A stretch of 64,000 nucleotides of DNA, taken from Mesorhizobium shangrilense (GTDB lineage: Bacteria > Pseudomonadota > Alphaproteobacteria > Rhizobiales > Rhizobiaceae). The notes beneath the pieces were generated by a model. The model saw nothing but the letters and a program-made list of their open reading frames with translations, ran no database searches and had not been told where the DNA came from. The stretch is taken from positions 167,234 to 231,233 of the forward strand of contig NZ_JAQGPN010000002.1 of assembly GCF_028826155.1 (NCBI RefSeq), read 5' to 3'. The translations under genes were made by a program, and so were the position numbers. Positions within the stretch are counted from its first letter, which is position 1. Each line of letters starts with the position of its first letter. Below are positions 46,591 to 56,372 of this stretch, in pieces.

Positions 46591-48138
46591 ATGGCGCAGT
46601 CTGATAACCTGGTAAGCGAAGTGCCGGTTCTGGCCGTCGACGCGGTTGGCAAGGACTATCCGGGCGTGCGTGCGTTGCACCAGGTCAGCCTCGACCTGCG
46701 CCGTGGCGAGGTCCATGCGCTGGTAGGCGAAAACGGCGCAGGCAAATCGACGCTGATCCGCATCCTCTCGGGCGACGCTCAGCCGAGTGAAGGCAGCGTG
46801 ATGCTCGATGGACGGGCCGTCAGCTTCGCTTCGCCGGGAGAGGCACGGCGGGCTGGCGTCGTTACCATCTTTCAGGAACTGATGATCGTTCCAGGCATGA
46901 CGGTGGCCGAGAATGTCGTGCTCGGCAACGAGCCGGGATCTGGTTTCGATCGCCAGCTCTTCAACCGTCGCGCCGCAGAAGACATCGCCCGCGAAATGTT
47001 CCGAGCGCTCGACTGCGAAGACGAGATCGACCCGCGTGCCCGGGCAGGCTCCCTGTCTACTGGTCAAAAACAGATTGTCGAAATTGCTCGGGCCCTGGCT
47101 CTCAAGGCCCCGGTCATTATCCTCGACGAGCCTACGGCTTCTCTTTCTGATAAGGAAGCGGACGCCTTGCTGAGGATATTGCGGCGGCTGAAAGCCGAAG
47201 GCACGACGATCCTTTATGTTTCCCATCGGCTGAACGAAGTACTCGGTCTTGCCGACCGCATCACCGTGTTGCGCGGCGGCCAGCACGTGAAAACGCTGCC
47301 AACGGCGTCTCTGAATGGCGCACACGACCTTATCGAGCTGATGGTCGGGCGTCCGCTGACGGAGCTGTTTCCCGAGCGCAACCGCCGTATAGGGGAGCCG
47401 GTGCTTTCTGTGCGGAATCTCGGCCGCGACGGCGTGTTCGACAACATCAGTTTTCACGTGAATGCCGGCGAAGTGATCGGCTTTGCCGGACTGGTGGGTG
47501 CCGGCCGCACCGAGATCATGCGTAGCATTTTCGGTGCCGATCCGCGCGACCGGGGGGAGATTGCGAAGCGCGGAGTGCCTATTGAGATTCGTACCCCGAC
47601 GGATGCCATACGCCATGGCATCGCCTACATCCCGGAAGATCGCAAAGACCAGGGCCTCGTCACCAGCCTCTCCGGCGATGAAAACCTGCTGATGGCTTCA
47701 TTGTCCGATCACTGTCGCGGGGGCTTCATTTCCTGGACCAGCGCCAGGACGGCCGCTCATGACACGGCCAGGATGCTGCAGTTTCGTGGCCAACTGGCCA
47801 TGGCTGCGCGCACCAATTCAGGTGGCAATCAGCAGAAGCTGGTGATCGGCAAGTGGATGTTGTCGCGCCCAGAGATCTTCATTTTCGACGAGCCGACGCG
47901 GGGCATCGATGTTGGCGCGAAAGCCGAGATCTATCGACTGATACAGGATCTGGCCGGTCAAGGCGCTGCCATTGTCGTGGTCTCGTCCGAAATCTCCGAG
48001 CTCCTTCACCTGTGCCACAGAATTCTGGTGGTGTCAGCGGGTGAAGTTCAGGACGAGCTGCTCGAAGACGAGTTCGACGAGCGCCGCATTCTGGCGGGCG
48101 CCTTCAAGGGCCACGCCACATCCGCTTCGGCAGCGTAA
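46591..48138 (+). CDS. Sugar-type ABC transporter ATPase (RbsA-like)
   Basis: This 515-residue protein has two fused ATPase domains. The first has Walker A GENGAGKSTLIRILSG and signature-like SLSTGQKQIVEIARALALK with Walker B VIILDEPTAS. The second has a degenerate Walker A (GLVGAGRTEIMRSIFG), GGNQQKLVIGKWMLSRP and IFIFDEPTRGID. This is the carbohydrate-uptake CUT2 pattern. I chose the ATG at 46591 (GGGAGGGCAAG upstream) over 46531. It energises import with the permease at 48168 and binding protein at 49222. Confidence 0.93.
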   Translation: MAQSDNLVSEVPVLAVDAVGKDYPGVRALHQVSLDLRRGEVHALVGENGAGKSTLIRILSGDAQPSEGSVMLDGRAVSFASPGEARRAGVVTIFQELMIVPGMTVAENVVLGNEPGSGFDRQLFNRRAAEDIAREMFRALDCEDEIDPRARAGSLSTGQKQIVEIARALALKAPVIILDEPTASLSDKEADALLRILRRLKAEGTTILYVSHRLNEVLGLADRITVLRGGQHVKTLPTASLNGAHDLIELMVGRPLTELFPERNRRIGEPVLSVRNLGRDGVFDNISFHVNAGEVIGFAGLVGAGRTEIMRSIFGADPRDRGEIAKRGVPIEIRTPTDAIRHGIAYIPEDRKDQGLVTSLSGDENLLMASLSDHCRGGFISWTSARTAAHDTARMLQFRGQLAMAARTNSGGNQQKLVIGKWMLSRPEIFIFDEPTRGIDVGAKAEIYRLIQDLAGQGAAIVVVSSEISELLHLCHRILVVSAGEVQDELLEDEFDERRILAGAFKGHATSASAA

Positions 48139-48167
48139 CGCCGCAAGAATGTAGGGGAATTTGCAAC

Positions 48168-49169
48168 ATGCAGGCTTACAGTGAAAAGACGCAATCGCTC
48201 CAGGGGCGAGACTGGCGAGAGACGCTGGCACGGATCGTTCGGGAGCGCGGTATGGAGATCGCATTGCCGGCTGCGACGATCGGCATGATCATTCTGTTTT
48301 CGACCTGCTCCGACGTCTTTCTCACGGCGCAAAACTTCAGGAATATCGGCGTTGCCGCAGCCGCGCTTGCCGCTGTGGCGTTCGGCCAGACATTCGTAAT
48401 CCTGACGGCCGGCCTCGACCTTTCCGTCGGCTCCACCGTGGCGCTCGTCAGCGTCGTGTTGGCTTTCGTGATGCGCGAATATGGCGTAGCACCGGGGATC
48501 GTGGCTGCGCTGATCTGCGGTGCGAGCGTCGGTCTGGTGAACGGGCTCATCATCACGCGCCTGCGCGTGTCGCCGTTTATCGCAACGCTCGCCATGCTGT
48601 CCGTGACGGCAGGCTTGGCGCTCAACCTCGCCGGCGGTGTCCCCATTCCAGGACTGCCTTCCAGCTTCGGGCGGCTCGCCTACGGGTCGATATTGGGCAT
48701 TCCGATGCCGGTTCTCATCGCGGCCGTGACGTTGGTGCTGGCCGAGCTCGCCCTTCGCTACACCCGCTTTGGACGCCATGTCTGCGCCGTCGGCGGCAAC
48801 GAGGAGGCCGCCCGTCTGTCCGGCATCCGAGTCGAGCGTATCAGGATCGCGGCCTATGCATTCTGCGGGCTGACCGCAGCAGTTGGAGCGATCATTCTTA
48901 CGGCGCGTGTTTCCTCCGGCCAGCCGACACTTGGCGCTACCTTGCCGCTTGAATCGATCGCTGCAGTCGTGCTCGGCGGTGTGTCGCTCGCTGGCGGTCG
49001 AGGATCGGCAATCAACGTGGCTTTTGGCGTTGCCTTCATCAGCATCCTTGCCAACGGGCTCAACCTGCTCAACGTCTCTTCCTACACACAAATGATGATC
49101 ATCGGGATGTCGCTGATCGCAGCCGTGGCGCTGGACCAGGCGGGCATGCGCCGCAAATCGGGACACTGA
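48168..49169 (+). CDS. Sugar-type ABC transporter permease (RbsC-like)
   Basis: A 333-residue inner-membrane permease with about 8-10 hydrophobic helices. The CUT2 landmark GQTFVILTAGLDLSVGSTVA is near residue 65, NGLIITRLRVSPFIATLAM follows, and AVGGNEEAARLSGIRV is the cytoplasmic coupling loop. The C-terminal LGGVSLAGGRGSAINVAFGV is also typical. One permease gene implies a homodimer. It lies 29 bp after the ATPase gene. Confidence 0.93.
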   Translation: MQAYSEKTQSLQGRDWRETLARIVRERGMEIALPAATIGMIILFSTCSDVFLTAQNFRNIGVAAAALAAVAFGQTFVILTAGLDLSVGSTVALVSVVLAFVMREYGVAPGIVAALICGASVGLVNGLIITRLRVSPFIATLAMLSVTAGLALNLAGGVPIPGLPSSFGRLAYGSILGIPMPVLIAAVTLVLAELALRYTRFGRHVCAVGGNEEAARLSGIRVERIRIAAYAFCGLTAAVGAIILTARVSSGQPTLGATLPLESIAAVVLGGVSLAGGRGSAINVAFGVAFISILANGLNLLNVSSYTQMMIIGMSLIAAVALDQAGMRRKSGH

Positions 49170-49173
49170 CCGG

Positions 49174-49192
49174 GCGGCACCGGGAGTGCCGC
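49174..49192 (+). promoter_or_regulatory. Intercistronic hairpin in ABC operon
   Basis: GCGGCAC, five bases, GTGCCGC between permease and binding-protein genes. Such hairpins can stabilise or separate mRNA segments so that the binding protein is made in larger amounts. There is no T-tract, so it is not a terminator. Confidence 0.5.
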
Positions 49193-49221
49193 ACCGCAAC
49201 CAATAACAAGGGGAAGGAAAA

Positions 49222-50196
49222 ATGAGCTACAGAAAGATCTTTGTTGGTTTGACCTGGGCAGCCGCACTGGGCGCGTTGCTCGCAGGCCCTGCCACCGCAC
49301 AGGACGCGAAGCCGGTGATCGGCTTGTCGAAGCCCAACCTGAAGGGACCATACCCGACCGCCGAGCTGTACGGGATACTCGACGAGGCCAACAAGCTTGG
49401 CTTCGAGGTCGTGGTTCAGGATGCTGGCGGCTACGCCAATATCGACAAGCAACTCGATCAGGTTTCGAACCTCGTCATCAAGGGGGTCAAGGCGGTCTTG
49501 ATCGATCCAGGCGATCCGGCAGCCCTGAACGGCGTTGCGATGCAGGCGCGCGAGGCAGGGATATTTCTTGTCGGCGCCGGCGTGAACGTGGTCGCTAGCG
49601 ACGTCGAGCCTGACGCCGCCGTGTCGTCCAGCCATTGCAACATCGGGCGCGAACTGGCCGCTGGGGCCAAGAATCTGATGCCGTCAGGCGGTACGATCGG
49701 GCTGCTTGCCGGCCCTGCGGGATCGTTCTGGGCTATCGAGCGGCTCAGGTGCTTCAAGGAGGACATTTCCGGCACGAATATCAAGGTGGTGGCTGAGATG
49801 ACCAGCGAACAGGATGCGGCGATATCGCTGACCCGCGCCAGCGAGATGCTTCAGCGCAATCCCGAACTTAACATGCTCTACGGTGCCGACGACGTCTATG
49901 GCGTTGGGGCGGCCCGCGCTGTGAAGGCCGCGGACCGTTGTGGCATGACCAAGGTGATCTTCTCGGTTCTCGGAGAGGAGGCGGAAGAAATGATGCGGGC
50001 CGGCTGCGCCGACTATGTCGTCGCCCAGCAGCCGGTGCTGATCGGTCGTACCGAGGTTCGCGTGGTCGCGGATCTGATGAAGGGCGTCAAGCTCGAGCCC
50101 AAGATCATCGACGTGCCGTTGATCGGCGTGACGATGGAAAACCTTGAAACGGTCGATCGGGCCAACATGCATCCTCCCAAGGGATGGCGTCCGTAG
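49222..50196 (+). CDS. Periplasmic sugar-binding-type protein (RbsB-like)
   Basis: The 324-residue solute-binding protein has a signal peptide (RKIFVGLTWAAALGALLAGP, cut after ATAQ) and the periplasmic-binding-protein I fold: VIGLSKPNLKGPYPTAELYG, LGFEVVVQDAGGYANIDKQL, LIDPGDPAALNGVAMQAREA, DAAISLTRASEMLQRNPELN and LYGADDVYGVGAARAVKAAD. It delivers the substrate to the RbsA/C-like proteins. The presence of an amidohydrolase and a cyclic-compound hydrolase nearby leaves the ligand open. It may not be a sugar. Confidence 0.9.
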   Translation: MSYRKIFVGLTWAAALGALLAGPATAQDAKPVIGLSKPNLKGPYPTAELYGILDEANKLGFEVVVQDAGGYANIDKQLDQVSNLVIKGVKAVLIDPGDPAALNGVAMQAREAGIFLVGAGVNVVASDVEPDAAVSSSHCNIGRELAAGAKNLMPSGGTIGLLAGPAGSFWAIERLRCFKEDISGTNIKVVAEMTSEQDAAISLTRASEMLQRNPELNMLYGADDVYGVGAARAVKAADRCGMTKVIFSVLGEEAEEMMRAGCADYVVAQQPVLIGRTEVRVVADLMKGVKLEPKIIDVPLIGVTMENLETVDRANMHPPKGWRP

Positions 50197-50323
50197 GAGG
50201 GCGCACGGATGACCCGGCGCTGCGAAATGCAATGGAGATCGCGGCGCCGGAGTCTCTCTTCACTCGAACGCTCGGGTATCTGACCATGATGACTTCTACG
50301 GCTGATCTGATAATCGGTTTGTC

Positions 50324-51019
50324 ATGAACAACGGTACAAGTTCCAAGTTGAAGACTGCTGCCGACAGCATTGCCGACAAGGCTAAGCCCGAACCGAACAG
50401 GCGAGCCAACGACCTGAAGGGCGCTGGTGTCGAGACCACCGAACCAGTAGCTCTCGAGGCTGCTCGCATTGGTCGCCGGTTGCAGACAATGCGGCGAGCA
50501 CAGGGTCTTACACTGGTCGATCTCGCCGCGAAGGCGAATTGTTCAGCGAGCTTAGTATCGCGCGTCGAAAACGGGCGGCTGCTGCCGTCGCTTTCGGTGC
50601 TCCATAAGTTGGTCGCCGGTCTCGGCACCAGCATGGCCTCCTTCCTCTCCGGCTCAGAGAACGAGAGCTGCATGCTGGTTCGCGCCAGTGAACGGAAAGA
50701 TGTTGCTCTCGACTATCTTGGAGATCCGCATCAAGGGGTGAGGATCGAGCAGATCATCCCTCACTCGCCCGAACGCACCCTGCAGGGAAATTTGATCACC
50801 ATTACGGCCGGCCATGGCTCGGCAGGTGACTATTCGCACGTGGGAGAGGAGGCTGGTTTTGTCATGGATGGCTTTATCGAGCTGACCATCGACAAGCAGA
50901 CCCATGTTCTGGGCAAAGGCGACTCGTTCTGCTTCCGCTCGGAGGCGCCCCACTCGTTCTACAATCCTGGCCCGGGCGAGGCAGTGGTCCTCTGGATCAA
51001 CACGCCGCCGACATTCTAA
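50324..51019 (+). CDS. XRE family regulator with cupin domain
   Basis: A 231-residue two-domain regulator. An XRE helix-turn-helix (GRRLQTMRRAQGLTLVDLAA, then KANCSASLVSRVENGRLLPS, residues about 47-90) is followed by a small cupin (HVGEEAGFVMDGFIELTID, and FCFRSEAPHSFYNPG, residues about 165-220). These proteins sense a small ligand in the cupin domain and often control catabolic or polyamine genes. It lies between the ABC importer and the amidohydrolase and probably governs one or both. Confidence 0.9.
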   Translation: MNNGTSSKLKTAADSIADKAKPEPNRRANDLKGAGVETTEPVALEAARIGRRLQTMRRAQGLTLVDLAAKANCSASLVSRVENGRLLPSLSVLHKLVAGLGTSMASFLSGSENESCMLVRASERKDVALDYLGDPHQGVRIEQIIPHSPERTLQGNLITITAGHGSAGDYSHVGEEAGFVMDGFIELTIDKQTHVLGKGDSFCFRSEAPHSFYNPGPGEAVVLWINTPPTF

Positions 51020-51265
51020 CGACGGATCCGACAGAAGCTTTGTCCGCGACGCATTCGCGGGCGTAGCTCGTTCGTGCGAACACCGCGCCAGTTTTCCGGC
51101 TTGGCTATACGTCTCGCTATCCATCGAAACGGTCGGGCAAAATTGGAATTCTAAGTTCCAGAATTGATGCCTGTCGCTCACCAGTACGCGGTGCGACCTT
51201 CCCGGATGTCAGCCGAATTGGCGCTGCGCCCGTGTTTCCACTTTGCATCGATGGAGGAGAACCAA

Positions 51266-52765
51266 GTGAGCGAGATCACACGCAAGGAGTTTCTCAGATT
51301 GGGCGCAGCAGGCGCGGCGGCTATCGCCGTAGCCTCGACCAACCGCCCCGCGCCGGCTGTCGCGGCAGCGCGGGGCGCAGCGCGTGCAACACTGATCCGA
51401 GGCGCCGACGTCTTGACGATGGACCAGAAGCTGGGCGAGCTGCCGGGTGCGGATGTGCTGATCCGGGACGGAAAGATCGCCGAGATCGGAATTGGCATCA
51501 ACGCCGGCGACGCCGAACTGATCGATGCAGCCGGCATGATCCTGATGCCGGGTATGAACGATGGTCACAGACATCTTTGGCTTGGCCTGCACGCTGGCAG
51601 GCTCGTCAAGACCGATCCGCAGAAATACTCCGGCTACCAAAGATGGAAAATGCGCACCATGGTGTGCATGACCCCGGAAGATTTCCATCTGGCCGGATAT
51701 GTTGGCGGGCTCCAGGCGATCAACTCGGGCGTGACGAGCGTGCTGGACTACGCGCATGCCCATCACACCAAGGAAAAGGCGCTCGCTGGAGCACGCGGGT
51801 TTGTTGCATCTGGGGTCTCCGGAGTATTCTGCTACCAGGCGTCTCACAATCCGACTTATGGACCTGGAGATACCGTGCCGGAGGCCCAGGCAACGGCCGA
51901 GCGGAACGGAGCGCCACAAGAATCCAACTACGAGACGGCAGCACTGCTTCGCGACCTCTTCTCCGAGGAGGGCGATGGCCCGGTGAAATTTGGCATCGCA
52001 ATCAGCGAGGGGTTGGGCCGACGCAGCATGACAGACATGAAGCGGGAATTTGAACGAGCTCGTTCGTTCAATCCGCATCTGATATGTTGCCATCTCCACA
52101 AACCGAATCCAATGCCCCCCTCGGGCGTCTATCGCGGCATTGCCGACCTTCATGCGGCAGGTCTGCTCGGCCCGGATTTTCAGGTTTCACACGGCGTGGA
52201 GATGTCGGACGACGAACTCGTCATGCTCCGCGATTCCGGTGGGATGATCTGCTCGTGTGCGATGGGGGAGTTTCCTTATCCGGCAGCTTCCATTCACGGC
52301 AAGGCACGGCAGATGGGAATCCCCGCGGGGCTCGGGCTCGACGTGAACATGGCGCTGACCGACGACTATTTCGAGCATGTCCGGGCGGGTTTCTGGAGTC
52401 TCTACAGGTCGGTGGAATACGCCGGCATTGCCCGGGCCTATCAATCTGCGGACGTGCTGGATTTCGCGACCCGATGGGGGGCCAAGGCGATGCGCCTAGG
52501 TGACGCGGGCTCGATTGCCGTCGGAAACCATGCCGACCTGGTACTTCTCAAGACATCGCGCATCGGCTTCGCCACCTGCGGCAGCCTGGCGGACCGCGTC
52601 GTGAATTTTGCTGGCCTTTCCGACATCGACAGCGTTTGGGTGCGCGGCGTCGCGCGTAAGCGACACGGCGAGATGATCGGCATCGATTGGGCAAGCCTTC
52701 GAGCACAAATGGTCGATGCTCAGCAGCGGATCGAGCGCGACGCAGCAACCGTAACTCTGACCTGA
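51266..52765 (+). CDS. Amidohydrolase with an exported-type N-terminus
   Basis: A 499-residue amidohydrolase-superfamily protein. A twin-arginine-like start (TRKEFLRLGAAGAAAIAVAS) suggests export, although Arg-Lys replaces Arg-Arg. The metal motif is GMNDGHRHLWLGLHAGR. INSGVTSVLDYAHAHH, then ICCHLHKPNPM, SHGVEMSDDELVMLRD and GLGLDVNMALTDDYFEHVRA match the TRZ/ATZ-type deaminase group. I chose the GTG at 51266 because GGAGGAG directly precedes it. It may deaminate or dechlorinate a heterocycle. The substrate is unknown. Confidence 0.82.
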   Translation: MSEITRKEFLRLGAAGAAAIAVASTNRPAPAVAAARGAARATLIRGADVLTMDQKLGELPGADVLIRDGKIAEIGIGINAGDAELIDAAGMILMPGMNDGHRHLWLGLHAGRLVKTDPQKYSGYQRWKMRTMVCMTPEDFHLAGYVGGLQAINSGVTSVLDYAHAHHTKEKALAGARGFVASGVSGVFCYQASHNPTYGPGDTVPEAQATAERNGAPQESNYETAALLRDLFSEEGDGPVKFGIAISEGLGRRSMTDMKREFERARSFNPHLICCHLHKPNPMPPSGVYRGIADLHAAGLLGPDFQVSHGVEMSDDELVMLRDSGGMICSCAMGEFPYPAASIHGKARQMGIPAGLGLDVNMALTDDYFEHVRAGFWSLYRSVEYAGIARAYQSADVLDFATRWGAKAMRLGDAGSIAVGNHADLVLLKTSRIGFATCGSLADRVVNFAGLSDIDSVWVRGVARKRHGEMIGIDWASLRAQMVDAQQRIERDAATVTLT

Positions 52766-52817
52766 TCATACAGCTGACATCGCGCCTAGAGGCTGATCGT
52801 CCTCCTCGCGAGCAAGG

Positions 52818-52976
52818 GGAAACTCAAGGAGTTGGAGCGCTATCATGCTCACTAAAAGGCCCTCGGCTCATATCGATGTTAACAACGCCGGACATGACGG
52901 GGACCCGAACGAGACGGCCGTGTTCCTGGTCCTGCTGCTGGTGGCGTTCCCGCAGCTGACCGCGACCTTCAGATGA
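52818..52976 (+). repeat. Diverged duplication of the aceE leader and first codons
   Basis: The sequence around the ATG at 52845 (AAGGAGTTGGAGCGCTATC, then MLTKRPSAHIDVNNAGHDGD) parallels the aceE leader and start (AAGGAACTGGAGCGCCATC, then [20 protein letters not shown]) without gaps for 25 codons. After ETA the similarity ends and a hydrophobic tail leads to a stop at 52976 (43 residues in all). It lies on the other side of lrp, in the same direction as aceE. Confidence 0.8.
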
Positions 52977-53011
52977 TGGCGATGCTCGACATAGACGCCG
53001 GCACGCACGCG

Positions 53012-53509
53012 CTATCGGCGCGGCTGCGGGCTGGCGAGGTCCTCGAGCGGCAGGGCGGTCTTGTACTTGACCTGCTTGAGGGCAAAGCTCGAGCGTATGT
53101 TGGCGACGCCGCGGGTCTTGGACAGGCGGTCGACGATGAAGTGCTGGAGCGCGACGGTGTCGCGCACCACCACGCGCAGCAGGTAGTCGGAATCGCCGGT
53201 CATCAGATAGCACTCCATGACCTCGGGAAGCCGCGCCATCGCCGCCTCGAAAACCTCGAGCAGCGTCTCGGTCTGCTTTTCCAGCGTCACCTGGATGAAG
53301 ACGCTGACATTGGCGCCCAGCATCACCGGATCGAGCAGGGCAACGCGGCGCGTGATGACGCCCGCCTCTTCGAGGGTGCGTACGCGGGCAAGGCAAGGCG
53401 AAGCCGACAGGCCGACGCGCGCAGCAAGCTCGACATTGGTCAGGCTGGCGTCTTCCTGGATCTCCGCCAGGATGCGCATGTCTATCGCGTCAAGATTTAT
53501 CTGCGGCAT
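53012..53509 (-). CDS. Lrp/AsnC family regulator
   Basis: The 165-residue protein has the Lrp HTH ([20 protein letters not shown], then [20 protein letters not shown]) and the C-terminal RAM ligand domain ([20 protein letters not shown]). It is divergent from the aceE-aceF-lpdA operon with a 136-bp gap, so it probably regulates pyruvate dehydrogenase in response to an amino or keto acid. I chose the ATG at 53509, where the family starts. The upstream open frame is antisense to aceE. Confidence 0.92.
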   Translation of the reverse strand: MPQINLDAIDMRILAEIQEDASLTNVELAARVGLSASPCLARVRTLEEAGVITRRVALLDPVMLGANVSVFIQVTLEKQTETLLEVFEAAMARLPEVMECYLMTGDSDYLLRVVVRDTVALQHFIVDRLSKTRGVANIRSSFALKQVKYKTALPLEDLASPQPRR

Positions 53510-53645
53510 ATCCTGCTTCAATTCAACTCTATCGCGGCTATATCTGCTGCATTCTCCCAAATTTGCAACATCTTCGGCAGGAAATGCCGGAGCCTTGCCG
53601 CTATTGTCGCGCGCAAGTGGAAACCTAAGGAACTGGAGCGCCATC

Positions 53646-56339
53646 ATGCTCACTAAGACCGCGTCCGCCCCTTTCGGTGAGATCAGCACCGGACATGACG
53701 ACGACCCGCAGGAGACGGCCGACTGGCTGGCGTCGCTGGAGTCGGTGTTTTTCAATTCGGGCGGTACGCGGGCCGAATTCATTCTCGGCGAGCTCGATCG
53801 CAAGGCCAAGGAGCTCGGCATCGTTCATGAGGCACTGCCGTTTTCGCCCTACCGCAACAGCATTTCGCTGGAGAAGCAGCCGCCGTTCCCCGGCGACCTC
53901 GCCATGGAGGAGCGCATCACCGCGATCATCCGCTGGAACGCGCTGGCGATGGTCGTGAAGGCCAACAAGGCCTATGGCGAGCTCGGCGGCCACATCGGCA
54001 GCTATGCCTCGGCGGCGGAGATCTTCGAGGTCGGCTTCAACCACTTCTTCCGTGCCGACACCGGCGAGGGCGACGGCGACGTGGTCTTTTTCCAGCCGCA
54101 TTCGGCACCCGGCGTCTATGCCCGTGCCTATCTCGAAGGACGACTTTCGGAAGAGCATCTCCAGCACTATCGCCAGGAGATCGGCGGTACCGGCCTGTGC
54201 TCCTATCCGCATCCCTGGCTGATGCCCGACTTCTGGCAGGTGCCGACGGGGTCGATGGGCATCGGCCCGATCACTGCTGTCTACCAGGCCCGCTTCATGC
54301 GCTACCTGAACGACCGGGGCCTCGCCAACACCGAAGGCCGTCATGTCTGGGGAGTGTTCGGCGACGGCGAGATGGACGAGCCGGAATCGGTCGCCGGCCT
54401 GTCGATCGCAGCGCGTGAAAAGCTCGACAACCTGACCTTCATCATCAACTGCAACCTGCAGCGCCTCGACGGTCCTGTGCGCGGAAACGGCCAGATCATC
54501 CAGGAACTCGAGAGCACATTCCGCGGTGCCGGCTGGAACGTCATCAAGGTGCTGTGGGGCTCGGAGTGGGACGCGCTGTTTGCGCGCGACACCCAGCACG
54601 CGCTGCTCCGTCGTTTTGCCGCCACGGTCGACGGCAAGTACCAGACGCTGGGCGCTAAGGACGGTGCCTACAACCTGGCGCACTTCTTCGAGGAGGATCC
54701 CGAAGTCAAGGCGCTGGTCGCCCATATGTCTGACAACGACATCGACGCCCTGACGCGCGGTGGCCACGATTTCCGCAAGCTGTTTGCAGCTTTCGAGGCG
54801 GCCAGGGCGACCAAGGGCCGTCCGACTGTCATCCTGGCCAAGACCAAGAAGGGTTTCGGCATGGGCGCTGCTGGCGAGTCGCGCATGACCGTGCACCAGT
54901 CCAAGAAGCTCGACGTCGACGCCCTGCTGACCTTCCGCGACCGCTTCTCGCTGCCGATCAGCAACGAGCAGGCCGAGCAGGTCGCGTTCTATAAGCCAGC
55001 TGAAGACAGCGCCGAGCTCAACTATCTCCGCTCGCGCCGCAAGGCGCTCGGCGGCTACCTGCCGGCGCGCCGCCGCACGGCGGATTCGGTGGCGATACCG
55101 TCGCTACAGAGCTACGCCGACTTTGCCCTCAATGCCGAAGGCAAGGAGATGTCGACGACCATGGCTGCGGTCCGACTGCTCGGCAACATGATCAAGGACA
55201 AGGAGATCGGGCCGCGCATCGTGCCGATCGTCGCCGACGAGGCCCGTACCTTCGGCATGGCCAACCTGTTCCGCCAGGTCGGTATCTATTCGCCGGTCGG
55301 CCAACTCTACGAGCCAGAGGATGCCGGCTCGATGCTCTACTACAAGGAAACCAAGAACGGGCAGCTGCTCGAGGAAGGCATCACCGAAGCAGGTGCGATC
55401 TCGTCCTGGGTGGCCGCTGCGACGTCTTACAGCGTGCACAACCTCGCCATGCTGCCGGTCTACATCTACTACTCGATGTTCGGCTTCCAGCGCGTCGGCG
55501 ACCTGATCTGGGCTGCCGCCGACCAGCGCTCGCGCGGTTTCCTTATCGGGGCGACCGCAGGCCGGACGACGCTGGCGGGCGAGGGCCTGCAGCATCAGGA
55601 CGGTTCGAGCCTGCTGGTGGCCTCGACCGTTCCGAACTGCCGCGCCTACGATCCGACCTTCGCCTATGAGCTGGCGGTCATTCTCGACCACGGCGCCCGC
55701 GCCATGATGGAGCAGGGCAAGGACGAGTTCTACTACATCACCGCGATGAACGAGAACTACGCCCAGCCGTCGATACCGGCTGGCGTGGAAGCCGACATTA
55801 TCAAGGGCCTGTACAAGATCGCCGGCCACAAGCCCAAGAAGAGTGCCGGCCTTGTCCGCCTGCTCGGTTCCGGCACCATCCTGCCGCAAGTGATCGAGGC
55901 GGCGCAGATGCTCGCCAATGATTGGGGCGTCGCCTCCGAGGTGTGGAGCGCCACCAGCTTCTCCGAGCTGTCGCGCGATGCACGCGAGGCGGAGCGTCAC
56001 AACCGCTACAACCCGCTCGGCGAGCCGGTGGTCAGCCATCTCGCCCACTGCCTGCCCGGCAAAGCGCCGATCGTCGCCGCCACCGACTATGTCCGCGCCT
56101 ATTCGCAGCTGATTGCGTCCTATGTCGAGGCGCCGTTCACCGCGCTCGGCACCGACGGCTTCGGCCGCAGCGACACGCGCTCGGCGCTGCGCGATTTCTT
56201 CGAGGTCGACCACCGCCACATCGCCGTGGCAGCTCTGGCGTCACTCGCTGCCGAAGGGTCGGTGACGCGTCAGACGGTTGCCGACGCCATCGCCCGCTAC
56301 GGCCTCGACGTTGCGGCCGATGCGCCCTGGCTGCGCTGA
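53646..56339 (+). CDS. aceE: Pyruvate dehydrogenase E1, homodimeric type
   Basis: This 897-residue enzyme decarboxylates pyruvate with thiamine diphosphate and reductively acetylates lipoyl-E2. It is the single-chain AceE type: [20 protein letters not shown], the ThDP motif [20 protein letters not shown] onwards to [20 protein letters not shown], and a transketolase-like C-terminal half with [20 protein letters not shown]. Many rhizobia use the PdhA/PdhB heterotetramer on the chromosome, so this AceE set is likely an additional complex. AAGGAACTGGAG precedes the ATG at 53646. It is the first gene of the operon. Confidence 0.96.
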   Translation: MLTKTASAPFGEISTGHDDDPQETADWLASLESVFFNSGGTRAEFILGELDRKAKELGIVHEALPFSPYRNSISLEKQPPFPGDLAMEERITAIIRWNALAMVVKANKAYGELGGHIGSYASAAEIFEVGFNHFFRADTGEGDGDVVFFQPHSAPGVYARAYLEGRLSEEHLQHYRQEIGGTGLCSYPHPWLMPDFWQVPTGSMGIGPITAVYQARFMRYLNDRGLANTEGRHVWGVFGDGEMDEPESVAGLSIAAREKLDNLTFIINCNLQRLDGPVRGNGQIIQELESTFRGAGWNVIKVLWGSEWDALFARDTQHALLRRFAATVDGKYQTLGAKDGAYNLAHFFEEDPEVKALVAHMSDNDIDALTRGGHDFRKLFAAFEAARATKGRPTVILAKTKKGFGMGAAGESRMTVHQSKKLDVDALLTFRDRFSLPISNEQAEQVAFYKPAEDSAELNYLRSRRKALGGYLPARRRTADSVAIPSLQSYADFALNAEGKEMSTTMAAVRLLGNMIKDKEIGPRIVPIVADEARTFGMANLFRQVGIYSPVGQLYEPEDAGSMLYYKETKNGQLLEEGITEAGAISSWVAAATSYSVHNLAMLPVYIYYSMFGFQRVGDLIWAAADQRSRGFLIGATAGRTTLAGEGLQHQDGSSLLVASTVPNCRAYDPTFAYELAVILDHGARAMMEQGKDEFYYITAMNENYAQPSIPAGVEADIIKGLYKIAGHKPKKSAGLVRLLGSGTILPQVIEAAQMLANDWGVASEVWSATSFSELSRDAREAERHNRYNPLGEPVVSHLAHCLPGKAPIVAATDYVRAYSQLIASYVEAPFTALGTDGFGRSDTRSALRDFFEVDHRHIAVAALASLAAEGSVTRQTVADAIARYGLDVAADAPWLR

Positions 56340-56372
56340 TCCGGGTCGAGTTCCAGTTCTGAAAGAGTTGAT

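Noticed and set aside
55104..56219. Leftward frame of 371 codons opposite aceE
   Set aside because: It is antisense to the conserved C-terminal half of AceE and has no domain resemblance.
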